Shown here: piece by piece, positions 1 to 9,797 of the stretch
Position numbering within the stretch: position 1 is the stretch's first letter
How the letters are laid out: every line of letters starts with the position of its first letter
Source: Cloacibacillus sp.
GTDB taxonomy: Bacteria; Synergistota; Synergistia; Synergistales; Synergistaceae
DNA length: 64,000 nt
NCBI GenBank assembly: GCA_036655895.1
Contig: JAVVPF010000010.1
Coordinates: 1 to 64,000, forward strand
Direction of reading: 5' to 3'
Program-made: the position numbers and the translations under genes
Notes under the pieces: generated by a model
Told to the model about the DNA's origin: nothing
What the model saw: the letters and a program-made list of their open reading frames with translations, nothing else
Databases searched by the model: none

Positions 1-3000
1 GCCTCTGACTGGAACGGCGACGGCTATTCTGATTATATCCTGACCTATGTGAAGAGCAACAACGACAAGCCGCTCGTGAAGATGCTGCTTGTCGACGGCA
101 AGTCGCTTTACGACAATATGTTGACGCGCTCTGGCGATGTGACCATGACGTATATCAACGGCAGCGAAAGCAGCATCCTCGCCACCGGCAGCAGCGTAGC
201 CGGCGGCGCCTCCGGTGTTACGCCAGCAAACAGCATCCGTATGACGAAGGGCGACTTTGACGGCGACGGACGCGACGAGATCGCCCTCTATTACACGCTC
301 ATCCACGGCGCCGGCATCAACGAGAGCCGCGCCAACCAGCTTGAGATATACCGCGTGAATTATGATACAGAGAAGGGTTATCAGGGGAAGTGCGTCTACA
401 ACACCCAAAACATGGCGGACGGCAGCAGCCTCCTGCAGCACAACAGCGTCGGTCTTGCGGCGGGCGACATCAACGCCGACGGCAAGGACGAACTTGTCTA
501 TATCCATACCGATTCACCGAACGTTACTACCGACAAATACGCCAATGTATATATGAGCATCTGTTCGCTGAACGGCGACGTCCTGGTTCGGCACGTCGAC
601 CGCAGCTTTCAGGGTACGACGAATTTCCCCATTACAGACACGACTGCGTGGAGCTCTGTGCCCCCCATCGAGGCCAAGATAGCCGATTTTGACGGAGACG
701 GTTTCGGTGAGCTTGTCTGGTCTACTGGCACGGGCAGCGGTGGCGTCGAGCTCAAGCTCTGGGTGCACGACTGGGATATCACACAGGGCGGCGCTATTGC
801 AAACACGGGAAATAAGTATGAGTACAACGCAGCGGCAATAGGCTGGACGCTCAACGTGCTCTACAAGCACCACAGCCTCACGACGGGCCTCTTCAAATAC
901 CCAACAAATGGTTCCCTGGTGCGGCATCAAATCGCGCTCGCCCACATGGGCAACGGAGACAATGGTATGGCGAATATGGATGTTGCAATTCTTTCCTGGT
1001 CAAAGGACAAAGGCCTCACAGGGGAGGGATCTTTCAACTATAACAACGTCCAGATGGACGGCAACATGGGAGCCAGCGTCGCCGCCGTGGACTTATACGG
1101 CGAGAGCCTCGTGCTCGGCTCGCCGAGCGTGCTCACGGTGGAAGAGAACATCGAACTCTCCATGGTGACGCAGGCGCCGCCCAAGCATTGGGATAAGGTC
1201 TCGGCCGCGAGCAGCGACCTGTTCCCCCTAGCCGACGCAAGCGGCGACTTGACGATCGATGCTTTCGCGGTATTCGAAACTAAAGATTATTACACCGCCA
1301 TGGAGTTCGAGCAAACCTTCGGTTATTCCAGCTCAACGACAAATGTCTCCGAGGGCAGTATCGGTGTCGATGCTTCCTACGCTTTGGAACATAGAGAGAA
1401 TTTGATGGAAAAAGTGTTTGCGAACAATACCTCAGACGACGAGCCGCTACTGGACATTGGCATAAAGTACTCAAGAAACGAGGTCCATAAGCACACGGAT
1501 AACTATTCGTCGACTATGGGCTTCGAAGTTAATTTCAAGGCTGACAGGGACGATCAGCTCTATTACCATACCAACAACTACAATATCTGCCGCTACCCGA
1601 TCCTGCTGCCCAAATCGAAGCGTTATTCTACGACCTCGGACGACACGACGGGAACGGTAGTATCCCTCCAGAACTATGTACAGTATGTGGTACCTACTAC
1701 GGTCAATCCGACCTTCGCGCCGACGCCGGGGCGAAACATTTCGTGGTATGAGCCGCTGCACGACAACTATAACCTCTTCACCTACCCCAAGCGGCTGAGC
1801 GACATATCAGGCTACCCGCAGGGGAAGGAGGCGAAGCTAGAAGCAGATAAATACGATCCGTGGGCCGATATCAACGGCAAAGTATTTATCAGCGGCCAGA
1901 ATAATCTAATCGGCAACACAGACAATAACGACTGTCAATTCAAGTCGAGCGTATCTGGCAGCATGGAGGATTACAATTCGATTCGCCAAACACTTGGGGG
2001 ACATGTTTATTTCCACCCTACCTTTGGCTTCGCTAATCGGCAGCACCTTAATATCGACCTCACCGGGGACTACTCGTGGGGTACTGACTCGACTACGACC
2101 ACCGACGCTTCAAAAATGCTCAATGTGACAATGGCTTGGCCAGGCGCGGGGGCTTATACGAAGTACACGGAGGACTGGACCGCGAAGGATATGCAGTTCT
2201 ACGTTGATGTCGCCTATTTCACGCAGGATGACGGCGCGATTTGCGTCGGTTACGCGGTGCCGCACCTGAAGGATGCCGAGAGCAAGATATGGGGGCCGTC
2301 CAGCCCCTACGCCACGCACCCCGATCCTGGGCTGCTGCTGCCATTCCGATGGAGTAACGACATTAAGAACAAAGGTGTGTTCCTCGGGGAGATAGAGTCC
2401 ATGATCTATTACCTTATTGAGAACGAAGATAAATATTCGTCAAACCAGATGCGCGGCATAACCTTTACAAAATCTGACTCGACGGAGAACGCCGCAACCG
2501 GAACCACTGAAGACGGCCTTTCGCCAAAACTGTTGGAGAAGGAGAAGGCTTATAATGTTAAGCTGCGCGTGATCAATTACAGTTTTGTGCAAGCTGAGGA
2601 CGTAACGGTGAAATTCTACTTCCAGCCGTGGAGCAACGAGAGCGGGGCACGAAATTATCCCTCCACCGACCCTGCGCGCGACGGCTATACGCCATTCGAT
2701 TCAGCTAAGCTGCCGGTAATACGTGAGCGCACTACGGCCACGGACGGTTTTGACAACTGGACCAACGCCGAGGCCACCTTCAAGGCCCCCAAAACGGAGG
2801 GGCTAGGCTGGGTGCACGCCGTCCTCGAATACAACGATCAAGAGCTCAACACGAAGAACAACCATGGCTGGGTGCTTGTCGGCTCTTATGATCCGGAGCT
2901 CTTCCATGGGGCCGCGGCGAGCAATACCGTTTCCGCTTCCTCGGCTGCGGCGCAGGCTTCGCTGCCGGCCGCTGAGCGTCCAAATATCAAGGTCAAAGAG

Positions 3001-3489
3001 GTCAAGGTATATGAGATAAAGCGCGACGCCAGCGGCAACATCAGCTACGAGGAGACGAAGCTAGACGAAAAGGCGCGCTACAAGCAGCTGCGGGTTGACG
3101 CCACTGTGGGCTTCATCGGAGGAAAGATCATCAGGGGCGGCAAAGAGCGGCAGATATCCTGTGTGCCGGCGCTGCGCTGCGCCCTCTTTGCCGGTAAGGG
3201 TAAAGATGCTACCGCGATCCTCGGAGGCTCCCAGCGGCCGGTGATGAAACAGGGCCAAGACTACACCTTCAGTTTCGTATACGACCCGTCACAGTGTCCG
3301 CCGGATAGCGGCGTGTCGGTACGAGCTTTTTCGCCCTATCTCTCTCGCTCCGAGCAGGGCGATCTTACCAGCCAGTCGGAAGAGTTATGGAGGCCGCTTG
3401 ACTCCTCCAGCGGCTCCGGCTGCAACGCCGGGTTCGCGGTGCTGTCGCTTCTGGCTCTGCTGCCTCTGATGCTGAAGAAGAAAAGGTAA
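1..3489 (+). CDS. Large secreted FG-GAP repeat protein with Synergist-CTERM-type tail (5' partial)
   Basis: The frame is open from the first base, so the N-terminus lies outside the window; about 1162 residues are visible. At least four FG-GAP-like, calcium-binding-type repeats occur near residues 2-17 (DWNGDGYSDY), 83-98 (DFDGDGRDEI), 153-168 (DINADGKDEL) and 226-241 (DFDGDGFGEL). The middle (about 380-800) is rich in Ser, Thr, Tyr and Asn, beta-strand-like, and not a family I recognise. Residues about 850-965 resemble a CARDB-type beta-sandwich. The C-terminus is Ser/Gly-rich, then GCNAG, a hydrophobic stretch and KKKR, which fits the Synergist-CTERM sorting tail. I infer an exported, surface-processed protein of unknown activity. 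Confidence is high for the repeats and tail, low for function. Confidence 0.85.
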   Translation, partial: ASDWNGDGYSDYILTYVKSNNDKPLVKMLLVDGKSLYDNMLTRSGDVTMTYINGSESSILATGSSVAGGASGVTPANSIRMTKGDFDGDGRDEIALYYTLIHGAGINESRANQLEIYRVNYDTEKGYQGKCVYNTQNMADGSSLLQHNSVGLAAGDINADGKDELVYIHTDSPNVTTDKYANVYMSICSLNGDVLVRHVDRSFQGTTNFPITDTTAWSSVPPIEAKIADFDGDGFGELVWSTGTGSGGVELKLWVHDWDITQGGAIANTGNKYEYNAAAIGWTLNVLYKHHSLTTGLFKYPTNGSLVRHQIALAHMGNGDNGMANMDVAILSWSKDKGLTGEGSFNYNNVQMDGNMGASVAAVDLYGESLVLGSPSVLTVEENIELSMVTQAPPKHWDKVSAASSDLFPLADASGDLTIDAFAVFETKDYYTAMEFEQTFGYSSSTTNVSEGSIGVDASYALEHRENLMEKVFANNTSDDEPLLDIGIKYSRNEVHKHTDNYSSTMGFEVNFKADRDDQLYYHTNNYNICRYPILLPKSKRYSTTSDDTTGTVVSLQNYVQYVVPTTVNPTFAPTPGRNISWYEPLHDNYNLFTYPKRLSDISGYPQGKEAKLEADKYDPWADINGKVFISGQNNLIGNTDNNDCQFKSSVSGSMEDYNSIRQTLGGHVYFHPTFGFANRQHLNIDLTGDYSWGTDSTTTTDASKMLNVTMAWPGAGAYTKYTEDWTAKDMQFYVDVAYFTQDDGAICVGYAVPHLKDAESKIWGPSSPYATHPDPGLLLPFRWSNDIKNKGVFLGEIESMIYYLIENEDKYSSNQMRGITFTKSDSTENAATGTTEDGLSPKLLEKEKAYNVKLRVINYSFVQAEDVTVKFYFQPWSNESGARNYPSTDPARDGYTPFDSAKLPVIRERTTATDGFDNWTNAEATFKAPKTEGLGWVHAVLEYNDQELNTKNNHGWVLVGSYDPELFHGAAASNTVSASSAAAQASLPAAERPNIKVKEVKVYEIKRDASGNISYEETKLDEKARYKQLRVDATVGFIGGKIIRGGKERQISCVPALRCALFAGKGKDATAILGGSQRPVMKQGQDYTFSFVYDPSQCPPDSGVSVRAFSPYLSRSEQGDLTSQSEELWRPLDSSSGSGCNAGFAVLSLLALLPLMLKKKR

Positions 3490-3498
3490 TATAGCTAT

Positions 3499-3530
3499 AA
3501 AACGGGGAGGCGTTCGCGCCTCCCCGTTTT
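3499..3530. terminator. Bidirectional intrinsic terminator
   Basis: A perfect 14-bp stem (AAAACGGGGAGGCG and its complement) with a TTCG tetraloop. Terminal A and T runs make it work in both directions. It sits between the convergent FG-GAP protein gene and recN. Confidence 0.93.
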
Positions 3531-3546
3531 ATGAAGTATCTCTGCA

Positions 3547-5211
3547 CTATCGCGTTCGGAGGAAAAGTGTGCTGTTTTCCAAAAGCGCTTTCGCGTGTTC
3601 GAGCGCTTCGCGCGACGATTCGTCGCCGGAGAGCATTCTTGCTATCTCTTTTTCGCGCGCCTCTCCCGTTACCTCGTTTATCGTGGTGTTTTCCTCTTCG
3701 CGTTTTACTACGTAATGCTGGTCGGCCATTGCCGCTATCGTCGCCTGATGCGTTATCAGTATCGTGCGGCAGCGGCGTGACAAATGGCGCAGCTTGTATC
3801 CGGCAAAGAGCGCCGTTTTTCCGCCAAGGCCCGCCTCTACTTCGTCAAAGACTAATGTTCCGGGCAGTTTGTCGTTGCCTACAGAAAGCTGCAATGCAAT
3901 CAATATTCTTGAAAGCTCGCCGCCAGAGGCGTTTTTGCCGACGGGAAGCGGCCTCTGGTCGGGAAGGGCGAGCGTGAAGAGGGCGTTTTCCGCGCCTGTT
4001 GCGCGCATTTTGTCCAGCTCCTCTATTTCGATGTTGAAATGAGCGTATTCCATGCCAAGCCCGGCAAGCTCATCGTTCACCTTTGCAGAGAGTACGCGGG
4101 CCGCCTCTTTTCGGAGCGCGCGCACCTCGATGGCAAGCGAAGATATTTCGCGGCGCAGCCTGCGCGCCCTCTCTTCGAGTTCGTCAAGTTCCGCACGGCT
4201 TGCGCTCATCCACGCAAGCTCGCTCTCGGCCTCTTTTGCGAAATCAAGCAGCGCCTCGGTGGAGTTTATGTTCAGCGAACGCTTCATTTTTCTGAGAAGC
4301 CCTATTTTCTTTTCAAGCCGTTCCGTCGCCGCCTCCGAATCCTCTTCCGAGGCGCGCTCGCGGCAGGCCTGGGCTATGAGGTTTGAAAGCTCCTGCGCTC
4401 CGCTCAGCGTTTTTTCTATCGTTTCACGCCAGGGGCCTTCGTCGTCGGACGCAAAGGCGTACAGGCTTTTTGCGGCGGCCTCTAGCTGGTCCAACAGGCC
4501 GCCCTCGGAGTTGGTCATCCTCTCGGAAAGCAGTTTGAGCGCCCTGTAGTCGGACTCAGCCTTTTCTATCGCGGCCAGTTCTTTTTCCCATTCTTTGTCG
4601 CTCTCTGGCTTCAGTTCAAGCGCCTTTATCTGCCTTATTACGGCGGGCGCCTCTTCAAATCGGCTTTCGCTCTCTCTGCGTCTTTTTTTATGCGCCATTA
4701 TTTCTCGCTCCGTGGCAAGAGCTGTGGCGAAGGTGGTTTCTAGTTTGTTCAGGGCAGTCTTTAGGTTTGTCCCGCCGCATGAATCTACAAGTTCGAGCTG
4801 TTTTGTCGGTTCAAGCAGCCCGAGCTGCGCAAACTGGCTCTGTATAACTATGTTCGGCTCCATCGCGCAAATGAGCGTCGAAAGCGGCACCGTCTGTTCC
4901 TGGAGCGCACACCGGCCTTTGCCGCTGCGGGAGAAGCTCCTTTTTGCTATCAGCGCGCCCTCTTGAGGCTGGTATTTTTCAAAGAGGCCTGGTATATCTT
5001 CGGAGCTCATTACGGCCTGTACTTCGCAGCTGTCGTTTAGGGTGTGGATGTGGTTGAGCTGGGCGCGGCGTCCCGCAATAAATTCAAGCGCGCGGACGAG
5101 GCTGCTTTTGCCTGTCCCGCTTTCTCCTGTTATTACGATGAAATCTCCCGAAAAGGTGAGCCTGGCCTCAACGATGCCGCCGACTCCGCGAATGTCGAGC
5201 TCCTCTATCAA
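3547..5211 (-). CDS. recN: DNA repair protein RecN
   Basis: SMC-like ATPase of recombinational double-strand break repair. The N-terminal half carries Walker A GESGTGKSS near residue 35; the middle is charged coiled coil; the C-terminal half has the signature NASGGELSR and Walker B TLVFDEVEAGLGG. I start it at TTG 5211: its TTGA overlaps the nadK stop codon, GGAAGAGG lies just upstream, and the product is 554 residues, normal for RecN. The longer open frame to 5478 would add about 89 Arg/His-rich residues that are only the nadK complement frame. Last gene of the xseB-to-recN run, ending at the 3499-3530 terminator. Confidence 0.95.
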   Translation of the reverse strand: MIEELDIRGVGGIVEARLTFSGDFIVITGESGTGKSSLVRALEFIAGRRAQLNHIHTLNDSCEVQAVMSSEDIPGLFEKYQPQEGALIAKRSFSRSGKGRCALQEQTVPLSTLICAMEPNIVIQSQFAQLGLLEPTKQLELVDSCGGTNLKTALNKLETTFATALATEREIMAHKKRRRESESRFEEAPAVIRQIKALELKPESDKEWEKELAAIEKAESDYRALKLLSERMTNSEGGLLDQLEAAAKSLYAFASDDEGPWRETIEKTLSGAQELSNLIAQACRERASEEDSEAATERLEKKIGLLRKMKRSLNINSTEALLDFAKEAESELAWMSASRAELDELEERARRLRREISSLAIEVRALRKEAARVLSAKVNDELAGLGMEYAHFNIEIEELDKMRATGAENALFTLALPDQRPLPVGKNASGGELSRILIALQLSVGNDKLPGTLVFDEVEAGLGGKTALFAGYKLRHLSRRCRTILITHQATIAAMADQHYVVKREEENTTINEVTGEAREKEIARMLSGDESSREALEHAKALLENSTLFLRTR

Positions 5212-6122
5212 ACCTCTTCCCCTGCCTCTCTTATGCCGTTGAAGCCCCAGCGAAGCTTTTCCCTCAAAAGGTCGTAATAGCTGCGCCCGTTGAGCTGTAT
5301 CGTCTCTACGTATATCTCTTTGTCGAGCGTCACCTGCAGTTCGTCGCCCGGCAGCAGTTCGTAGCCGAGCTGGCCGTCCTGCGTGAGGATGAGGCTGCGC
5401 GTCTCTCCGCGCGGTATGACGAGCGCCGTGTCCGTGTCGCTGAGTATGACGGGCCTTGCGTAGAGGGTGTGCGCGCATATTGGCGCCATTATCATGCAGG
5501 GCACGTGAGGCGGCACGATGGGGCCTCCAGCGGAGAGCGCGTACGCCGTGGAGCCTGTCGGCGTCGATAAAATTAGGCCGTCCGCTAAAAAGAGCGACAT
5601 TGTCTCCGTGCCGACTTTGACCTCAAGATCTATCACGCGCGCAAGGCTGCCCTTTGAGACTACGAGGTCGTTGAGCGCGTGCAGCTCGTGCACGATTCGT
5701 CCCGCGCGCATCACCTGTCCTTTGAGCAGCCGGCGGAGCTGCAGCGTGTATTTGCCCTCCAGGATGCCTTCGATGTCGCTTTCCGCGGAATTGGGGCTGC
5801 CGATTGCAAGAAAGCCCAGCCTGCCCAGGTTTATGCCGTAGAGCGGAATGGAGCTGCCGAAGGTGTAGCGCGCGGCGCGCAGAAAGGTGCCGTCGCCGCC
5901 GAGTATCACAGCGAATGAGGCCTCTTTCCTCCACTCTTCGTCGGTGACGCCGGGAAGCGAGATGGCGGAGGCTTCATGCGGCGGCAGGAGAAACTTCACG
6001 CCATGCTTTCTGCCCCACTTCCAAAGACGCCAGGCCATCTCTATGGCCTCCGGTTTCTGCGTGTTGAAGAGAAGTCCGACCTTTTTTTCGTTTTTTATCT
6101 CCGTTGCGTGCGTGCCGTCCAT
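5208..6122 (-). CDS. nadK: NAD kinase
   Basis: Phosphorylates NAD to NADP in the cytoplasm. The 304-residue product has the GGDGT motif (LGGDGTFLRAAR), NLGRLGFL, and the conserved block DGLILSTPTGSTAYALSAGG. AAGGAG lies about 8 bases before the ATG. It overlaps recN by four bases, so the two are probably translationally coupled. The pairing of nadK with recN and tlyA is common in bacteria. Confidence 0.95.
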   Translation of the reverse strand: MDGTHATEIKNEKKVGLLFNTQKPEAIEMAWRLWKWGRKHGVKFLLPPHEASAISLPGVTDEEWRKEASFAVILGGDGTFLRAARYTFGSSIPLYGINLGRLGFLAIGSPNSAESDIEGILEGKYTLQLRRLLKGQVMRAGRIVHELHALNDLVVSKGSLARVIDLEVKVGTETMSLFLADGLILSTPTGSTAYALSAGGPIVPPHVPCMIMAPICAHTLYARPVILSDTDTALVIPRGETRSLILTQDGQLGYELLPGDELQVTLDKEIYVETIQLNGRSYYDLLREKLRWGFNGIREAGEEV

Positions 6123-6141
6123 TTTTTCAGCTCCTTGACTA

Positions 6142-6963
6142 TTATGGATGGGCCGAGGCGTTTTTATGCGCCTCTTCCACGATCATTTCAAAATCCGGCG
6201 GTAACGGCCGTTCGTTCCCGTTCAAATGTTTCAGCAGAAAGAGAAATTCTATGTTCCCCTCAGGCCCGCGAATTGGGGAATAATCGGCCGCCTCAAGCGA
6301 CAGGCTCGTCTCTTTTTCAATGAAATCGGCAGTCTCGCGAAGGATGGCCGCGTGCAGCGCCGGGTCTGTGATGACCCCGTGACCGACGCGTTCTCTTCCG
6401 GCCTCAAACTGCGGCTTGACGAGTATGACGATGAGGCCGTCGTCCGCAAGAAGGCTTTCCATTGTTGGAAGAAGCAGTTTTACTGAGATAAAAGAGGCGT
6501 CGGAGACGACTATATCCGCCTTTTGACCCTCTATCATATCCAGCGTGAGGTTTCTTGCGTTCGTGCGCTCCATCACGGCGACGCGGCTGTCGCTGCGCAG
6601 CTTCCAAGCAAGCTGTCCATAGCCTACGTCTACGGCATAGATTTTTGCTGCTCCGTTTGCTATAAGCACCTCGGTAAAGCCGCCGGTAGACGCTCCTATG
6701 TCGATGCAGCGTCTGCCTGAGACCGCAAGCGAAAAGGCCTCGACCGCCTTAAGGAGTTTGTATGCGCCGCGGCTCACCCATTCTTTTTCAGGGGCGTCTA
6801 TCTTTATATCCGCGTCGGGAGGCACCATTGAGGCGGCCTTTTGCGCGGACGCGCCGTTTACCATGACGCGCCCCTCTTCGATGTAATTCTGGGCCGCGGT
6901 GCGTGACGCGGCCAGTCCTTTGTCAAAAATCAATTTATCAAGCCTGATCAGTTTCGTCTTCAT
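6142..6963 (-). CDS. tlyA: TlyA family rRNA (cytidine-2'-O)-methyltransferase
   Basis: The N-terminal S4 RNA-binding domain (RLDKLIFDKGLAASRTAAQN) is followed by a Rossmann methyltransferase with the SAM motif DIGASTGGFTEVL near residue 85 and VDVGYGQLAWKL. Members of the family methylate cytidine 2'-O in 16S and/or 23S rRNA, and some are annotated as hemolysins. 273 residues is typical. Its ATG abuts the dxs stop codon, so it belongs to the same transcript. Confidence 0.92.
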   Translation of the reverse strand: MKTKLIRLDKLIFDKGLAASRTAAQNYIEEGRVMVNGASAQKAASMVPPDADIKIDAPEKEWVSRGAYKLLKAVEAFSLAVSGRRCIDIGASTGGFTEVLIANGAAKIYAVDVGYGQLAWKLRSDSRVAVMERTNARNLTLDMIEGQKADIVVSDASFISVKLLLPTMESLLADDGLIVILVKPQFEAGRERVGHGVITDPALHAAILRETADFIEKETSLSLEAADYSPIRGPEGNIEFLFLLKHLNGNERPLPPDFEMIVEEAHKNASAHP

Positions 6964-8862
6964 CTATCGCTCCAGGCGGCCATGATCGCCGCCGTTTTTT
7001 TCGGCGGCGCATATCTTTACAATATTGTCTGCGGTGAGGCCGCACTCTTCCCATTGCTGCGCGCGCGTGGCGTGGGAGATGAAATAGTCGGGGACGCCAA
7101 GCGTATGCACCGCGCCGCAGCAGCCGTTCTCCTTCATGAAGACGGCGATGGCCTCTCCCGCGCCGCCTTTTATCACGCCCTCTTCGGCGGTGACTACGAG
7201 CGAATGTGACGCAAGAATATCTTTTAGCCCTTCAAAGTCTATCGGCTTCAGGAATCTGAGGTCAACGACCGTGGCCGATACCGAAAGTTTCTCGCGGAGT
7301 TCGTCGGCCGCCCTAAGCATCAAAGCGACTGTGCTGCCGCAGCCGACAAGACAGATTTCCGCGCCGCGCCTTAGAACCTCTGCTCGGCCCCATGGAGCGG
7401 GCGCGCCGTTTTCTTCGCGCGCCGTGGAAAGCGGCGCGTTTCCGCGCGGATATCTCACCGCCATGGGTATGCCGCGGCGTTTCCATTCCTTTACGAAAAA
7501 GGCGAGATCCGCCGCGTCGCGCGGGGCGGCTATCGTCATTTCCGGGACGGAGCGCAGCCACGCGATGTCGAGCACGCCGTGATGCGTCTCTCCGTCCTCG
7601 CCGACCAAGCCGGCCCGGTCTATTCCAAGTAATACGGGCAGTTTTGGAAGGCATATATCATGAACTATCTGGTCTGCTGCGCGCTGGAGGAAGGTCGAGT
7701 AAATGCAGACGACCGGCTTCATGCCGGCTGCTGCAAGTCCCGCCGCGAATATCAAAAGGTGTTCCTCCGCGATGCCCGCGTCAAAAAAACGTTTAGGGTA
7801 TGTTTTGGCAAAGCCGCTTAATTTGGTGCCGTCCTTCATGGCGGCCGTGCAGGCGATGATGTGCGCGTCTTCGCGCGCCATTTCGCAGAGCAGATTTGAC
7901 ATTGCCGCGCTCCAGCTTATTGAGGAGCCGCAAGCTGTCTGCCCCGCCGCGTCAAGCGGCGTGTTCGGCCCGATGCCGTGAAAGAAGGAGGGGCTTGCCT
8001 CGGCCTGCGGACAGCCCTTTCCCTTTTTTGTGAGGACGTGGATGAGCAGCGGTTCGTCGTAATTTTTGGCGAGCCGGAATACCTCTTCCATCTCCTGAAT
8101 GTTGTGTCCGTCAAAGGGGCCCCAGTAGCTTATGTTGAGCTCTTCAAAGATGTTTGTCGGCAGAAGCAGCGATTTGAGCTTCATCTTGAATTTTTTCAGC
8201 GCGTGGCTTAGATTGTCGCCGTTTTTGACCGTTACGCACTGATTTTTTATATAGTCCTTGACCTTTTTGTAGGTCGGGTTGACGGCGAGCTTCGCAAGGT
8301 GCGAAGCCATGCCCCCGATGCGCGGGCTGATGGACATCGTGTTGTCGTTCAGTATTATGATGGTCTTTGCGCCTACGCTCGACATGGTGTTTAGCGCTTC
8401 GAAGGCGACGCCGTTCAGCAGCGCGCCGTCGCCTATGACGGCTACAACTTCGTGTTCCTCGTTTTTGAGGTCGCGCGCCTTTGCGTAGCCCATAGCGGCG
8501 GAGATGGAGGTGCTGCTGTGGCCGGTGGTAAAGAAATCATAGGGGCTTTCGTCAAGGCGCGGAAAGCCGGCTATGCCGCCCTTGGTGCGCAGCGTCGAAA
8601 AAGCCTCCCTGCGTTTGGTGAGCAGCTTGTAGGCGTAGCTCTGATGGCCTACGTCAAAGATTATTTTATCGGCGTCAGGGTTGAAGACGCGCAGCAACGC
8701 TACGGTCAGCTCCACCGTCCCGAGCGAGGAACTCAGATGGCCTCCGTTTTTCAGCGTGACGTCGATTATTTCTTTTCTAAGCTCCGCGGAAAGCTGGGTG
8801 AGCTCGTCAGAGTTCAGACCGTAAAGGCCTCTGAAATCATTCACAGATTCTAAAAGGCTCAT
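6964..8862 (-). CDS. dxs: 1-deoxy-D-xylulose-5-phosphate synthase
   Basis: Thiamine-diphosphate enzyme that condenses pyruvate and glyceraldehyde 3-phosphate, the first step of the DXP isoprenoid route. Seen: SSSLGTVELT, DVGHQSYAYK, the ThDP motif GDGALLNGVAFEALN, and a C-terminal transketolase pyrimidine-binding and C domain (CIYSTFLQRAADQI). The frame is open to a GTG at 8874, but AGGTGG sits eight bases before ATG 8862, giving a 632-residue protein starting MSLLESVNDF. It lies 29 bases downstream of ispA, which uses the pathway's product. Confidence 0.95.
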   Translation of the reverse strand: MSLLESVNDFRGLYGLNSDELTQLSAELRKEIIDVTLKNGGHLSSSLGTVELTVALLRVFNPDADKIIFDVGHQSYAYKLLTKRREAFSTLRTKGGIAGFPRLDESPYDFFTTGHSSTSISAAMGYAKARDLKNEEHEVVAVIGDGALLNGVAFEALNTMSSVGAKTIIILNDNTMSISPRIGGMASHLAKLAVNPTYKKVKDYIKNQCVTVKNGDNLSHALKKFKMKLKSLLLPTNIFEELNISYWGPFDGHNIQEMEEVFRLAKNYDEPLLIHVLTKKGKGCPQAEASPSFFHGIGPNTPLDAAGQTACGSSISWSAAMSNLLCEMAREDAHIIACTAAMKDGTKLSGFAKTYPKRFFDAGIAEEHLLIFAAGLAAAGMKPVVCIYSTFLQRAADQIVHDICLPKLPVLLGIDRAGLVGEDGETHHGVLDIAWLRSVPEMTIAAPRDAADLAFFVKEWKRRGIPMAVRYPRGNAPLSTAREENGAPAPWGRAEVLRRGAEICLVGCGSTVALMLRAADELREKLSVSATVVDLRFLKPIDFEGLKDILASHSLVVTAEEGVIKGGAGEAIAVFMKENGCCGAVHTLGVPDYFISHATRAQQWEECGLTADNIVKICAAEKNGGDHGRLER

Positions 8863-8891
8863 TTGAAATACCACCTGACATAGTTAAAATA

Positions 8892-9797
8892 TTAATGGCT
8901 CCTGTGCACTAGATAATCCGGCAGCTGCATCAGAAAATCGCCGCCGTCCAGCATCCCAGACAGAGCAGCTTTTGCCGCCTCCGACTCCGCGCGCGCCATT
9001 TCCCGGGCCTTTTCAAGTCCGTAGGCGGTCACATGAGTCAGCTTGTCCTGCTCGCTGTCCTTGCCCGGCGTCTTTCCCAACTCCTCCGCCGTGCTGGTGA
9101 CATCAAGTATATCATCCACTATCTGAAAGGCGGAGCCAAGATGCAGCGCGTAGAGGCTGTACTTGTCTATTATACTCTCTTTGGAGCATCCGAGCGCCGC
9201 GCCGCTTACTACGGCGGCCTCAATGAGCGCGCCGGTCTTCAGCGCGGCGATGCTCCGCACATATTCCCTGTCGGGAACGCTGTGGTCGTTGAACATGTCC
9301 AGCACCTGTCCGCCGCATACTCCGGCTGGGCCTATGGCGCGGGAGAAGAGCCGTATCGCGGTCATTACGTTGGCGGCCTCTATTTGTTTGAGGTTTTCCA
9401 GAGGGAATATAAAGGCCTGAGCAAGAAGCGCGTCTCCGGCGAGCACCGCGAGCGTCTCGCCGAATTTCGCGTGGTTTGACGGCTTGCCGCGCCTGAGGTC
9501 GTCGTCGTCCATGCAGGGAAGGTCGTCGTGGATGAGCGTCGCAGTATGCACCATTTCAAGGCCGAGCGCCATGGGCAGCGCAAGGCGTGGCTCTACTCCG
9601 CACTGCTTGGCCGCGGCGAGGCAGAGCACTGGGCGCAGCCGTTTTCCGCCCGCGTTCAGCGAATACTCCATAGATTCGTTGAGGCTTGGGGGTACGCCTT
9701 CCGCGCGCAGAGGCGCGGTCTCTTTCAGATAGTCTTCAAAGAGCCTCCTGTAGCCTTCAAATTGGCCTTTTACCGATTCAAGCTCGATGTTATTCAT
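8892..9797 (-). CDS. ispA: Polyprenyl (farnesyl/geranyl) diphosphate synthase
   Basis: Head-to-tail prenyltransferase that builds farnesyl-type diphosphates from IPP and DMAPP. The first Asp-rich motif is in HDDLPCMDDDDLRRGKP and the second is QIVDDILD; GGKRLRP binds the IPP phosphate. The 301-residue length fits short-chain IspA-type enzymes. The start codon lies inside the end of xseB (8-base overlap), the common xseB-ispA-dxs order. Chain length cannot be fixed from sequence alone. Confidence 0.93.
   Translation of the reverse strand: MNNIELESVKGQFEGYRRLFEDYLKETAPLRAEGVPPSLNESMEYSLNAGGKRLRPVLCLAAAKQCGVEPRLALPMALGLEMVHTATLIHDDLPCMDDDDLRRGKPSNHAKFGETLAVLAGDALLAQAFIFPLENLKQIEAANVMTAIRLFSRAIGPAGVCGGQVLDMFNDHSVPDREYVRSIAALKTGALIEAAVVSGAALGCSKESIIDKYSLYALHLGSAFQIVDDILDVTSTAEELGKTPGKDSEQDKLTHVTAYGLEKAREMARAESEAAKAALSGMLDGGDFLMQLPDYLVHRSH

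Noticed and set aside
3531-3977. 148-codon plus-strand frame opposite recN
   Set aside because: It is antisense to a well-supported gene, has an Arg/Cys-rich composition and no recognisable domain.
5212-5478. Upstream extension of the recN frame by about 89 codons
   Set aside because: The added residues are Arg/His-rich and lie wholly opposite the nadK frame. TTG 5211 has a ribosome site and gives a normal RecN length.
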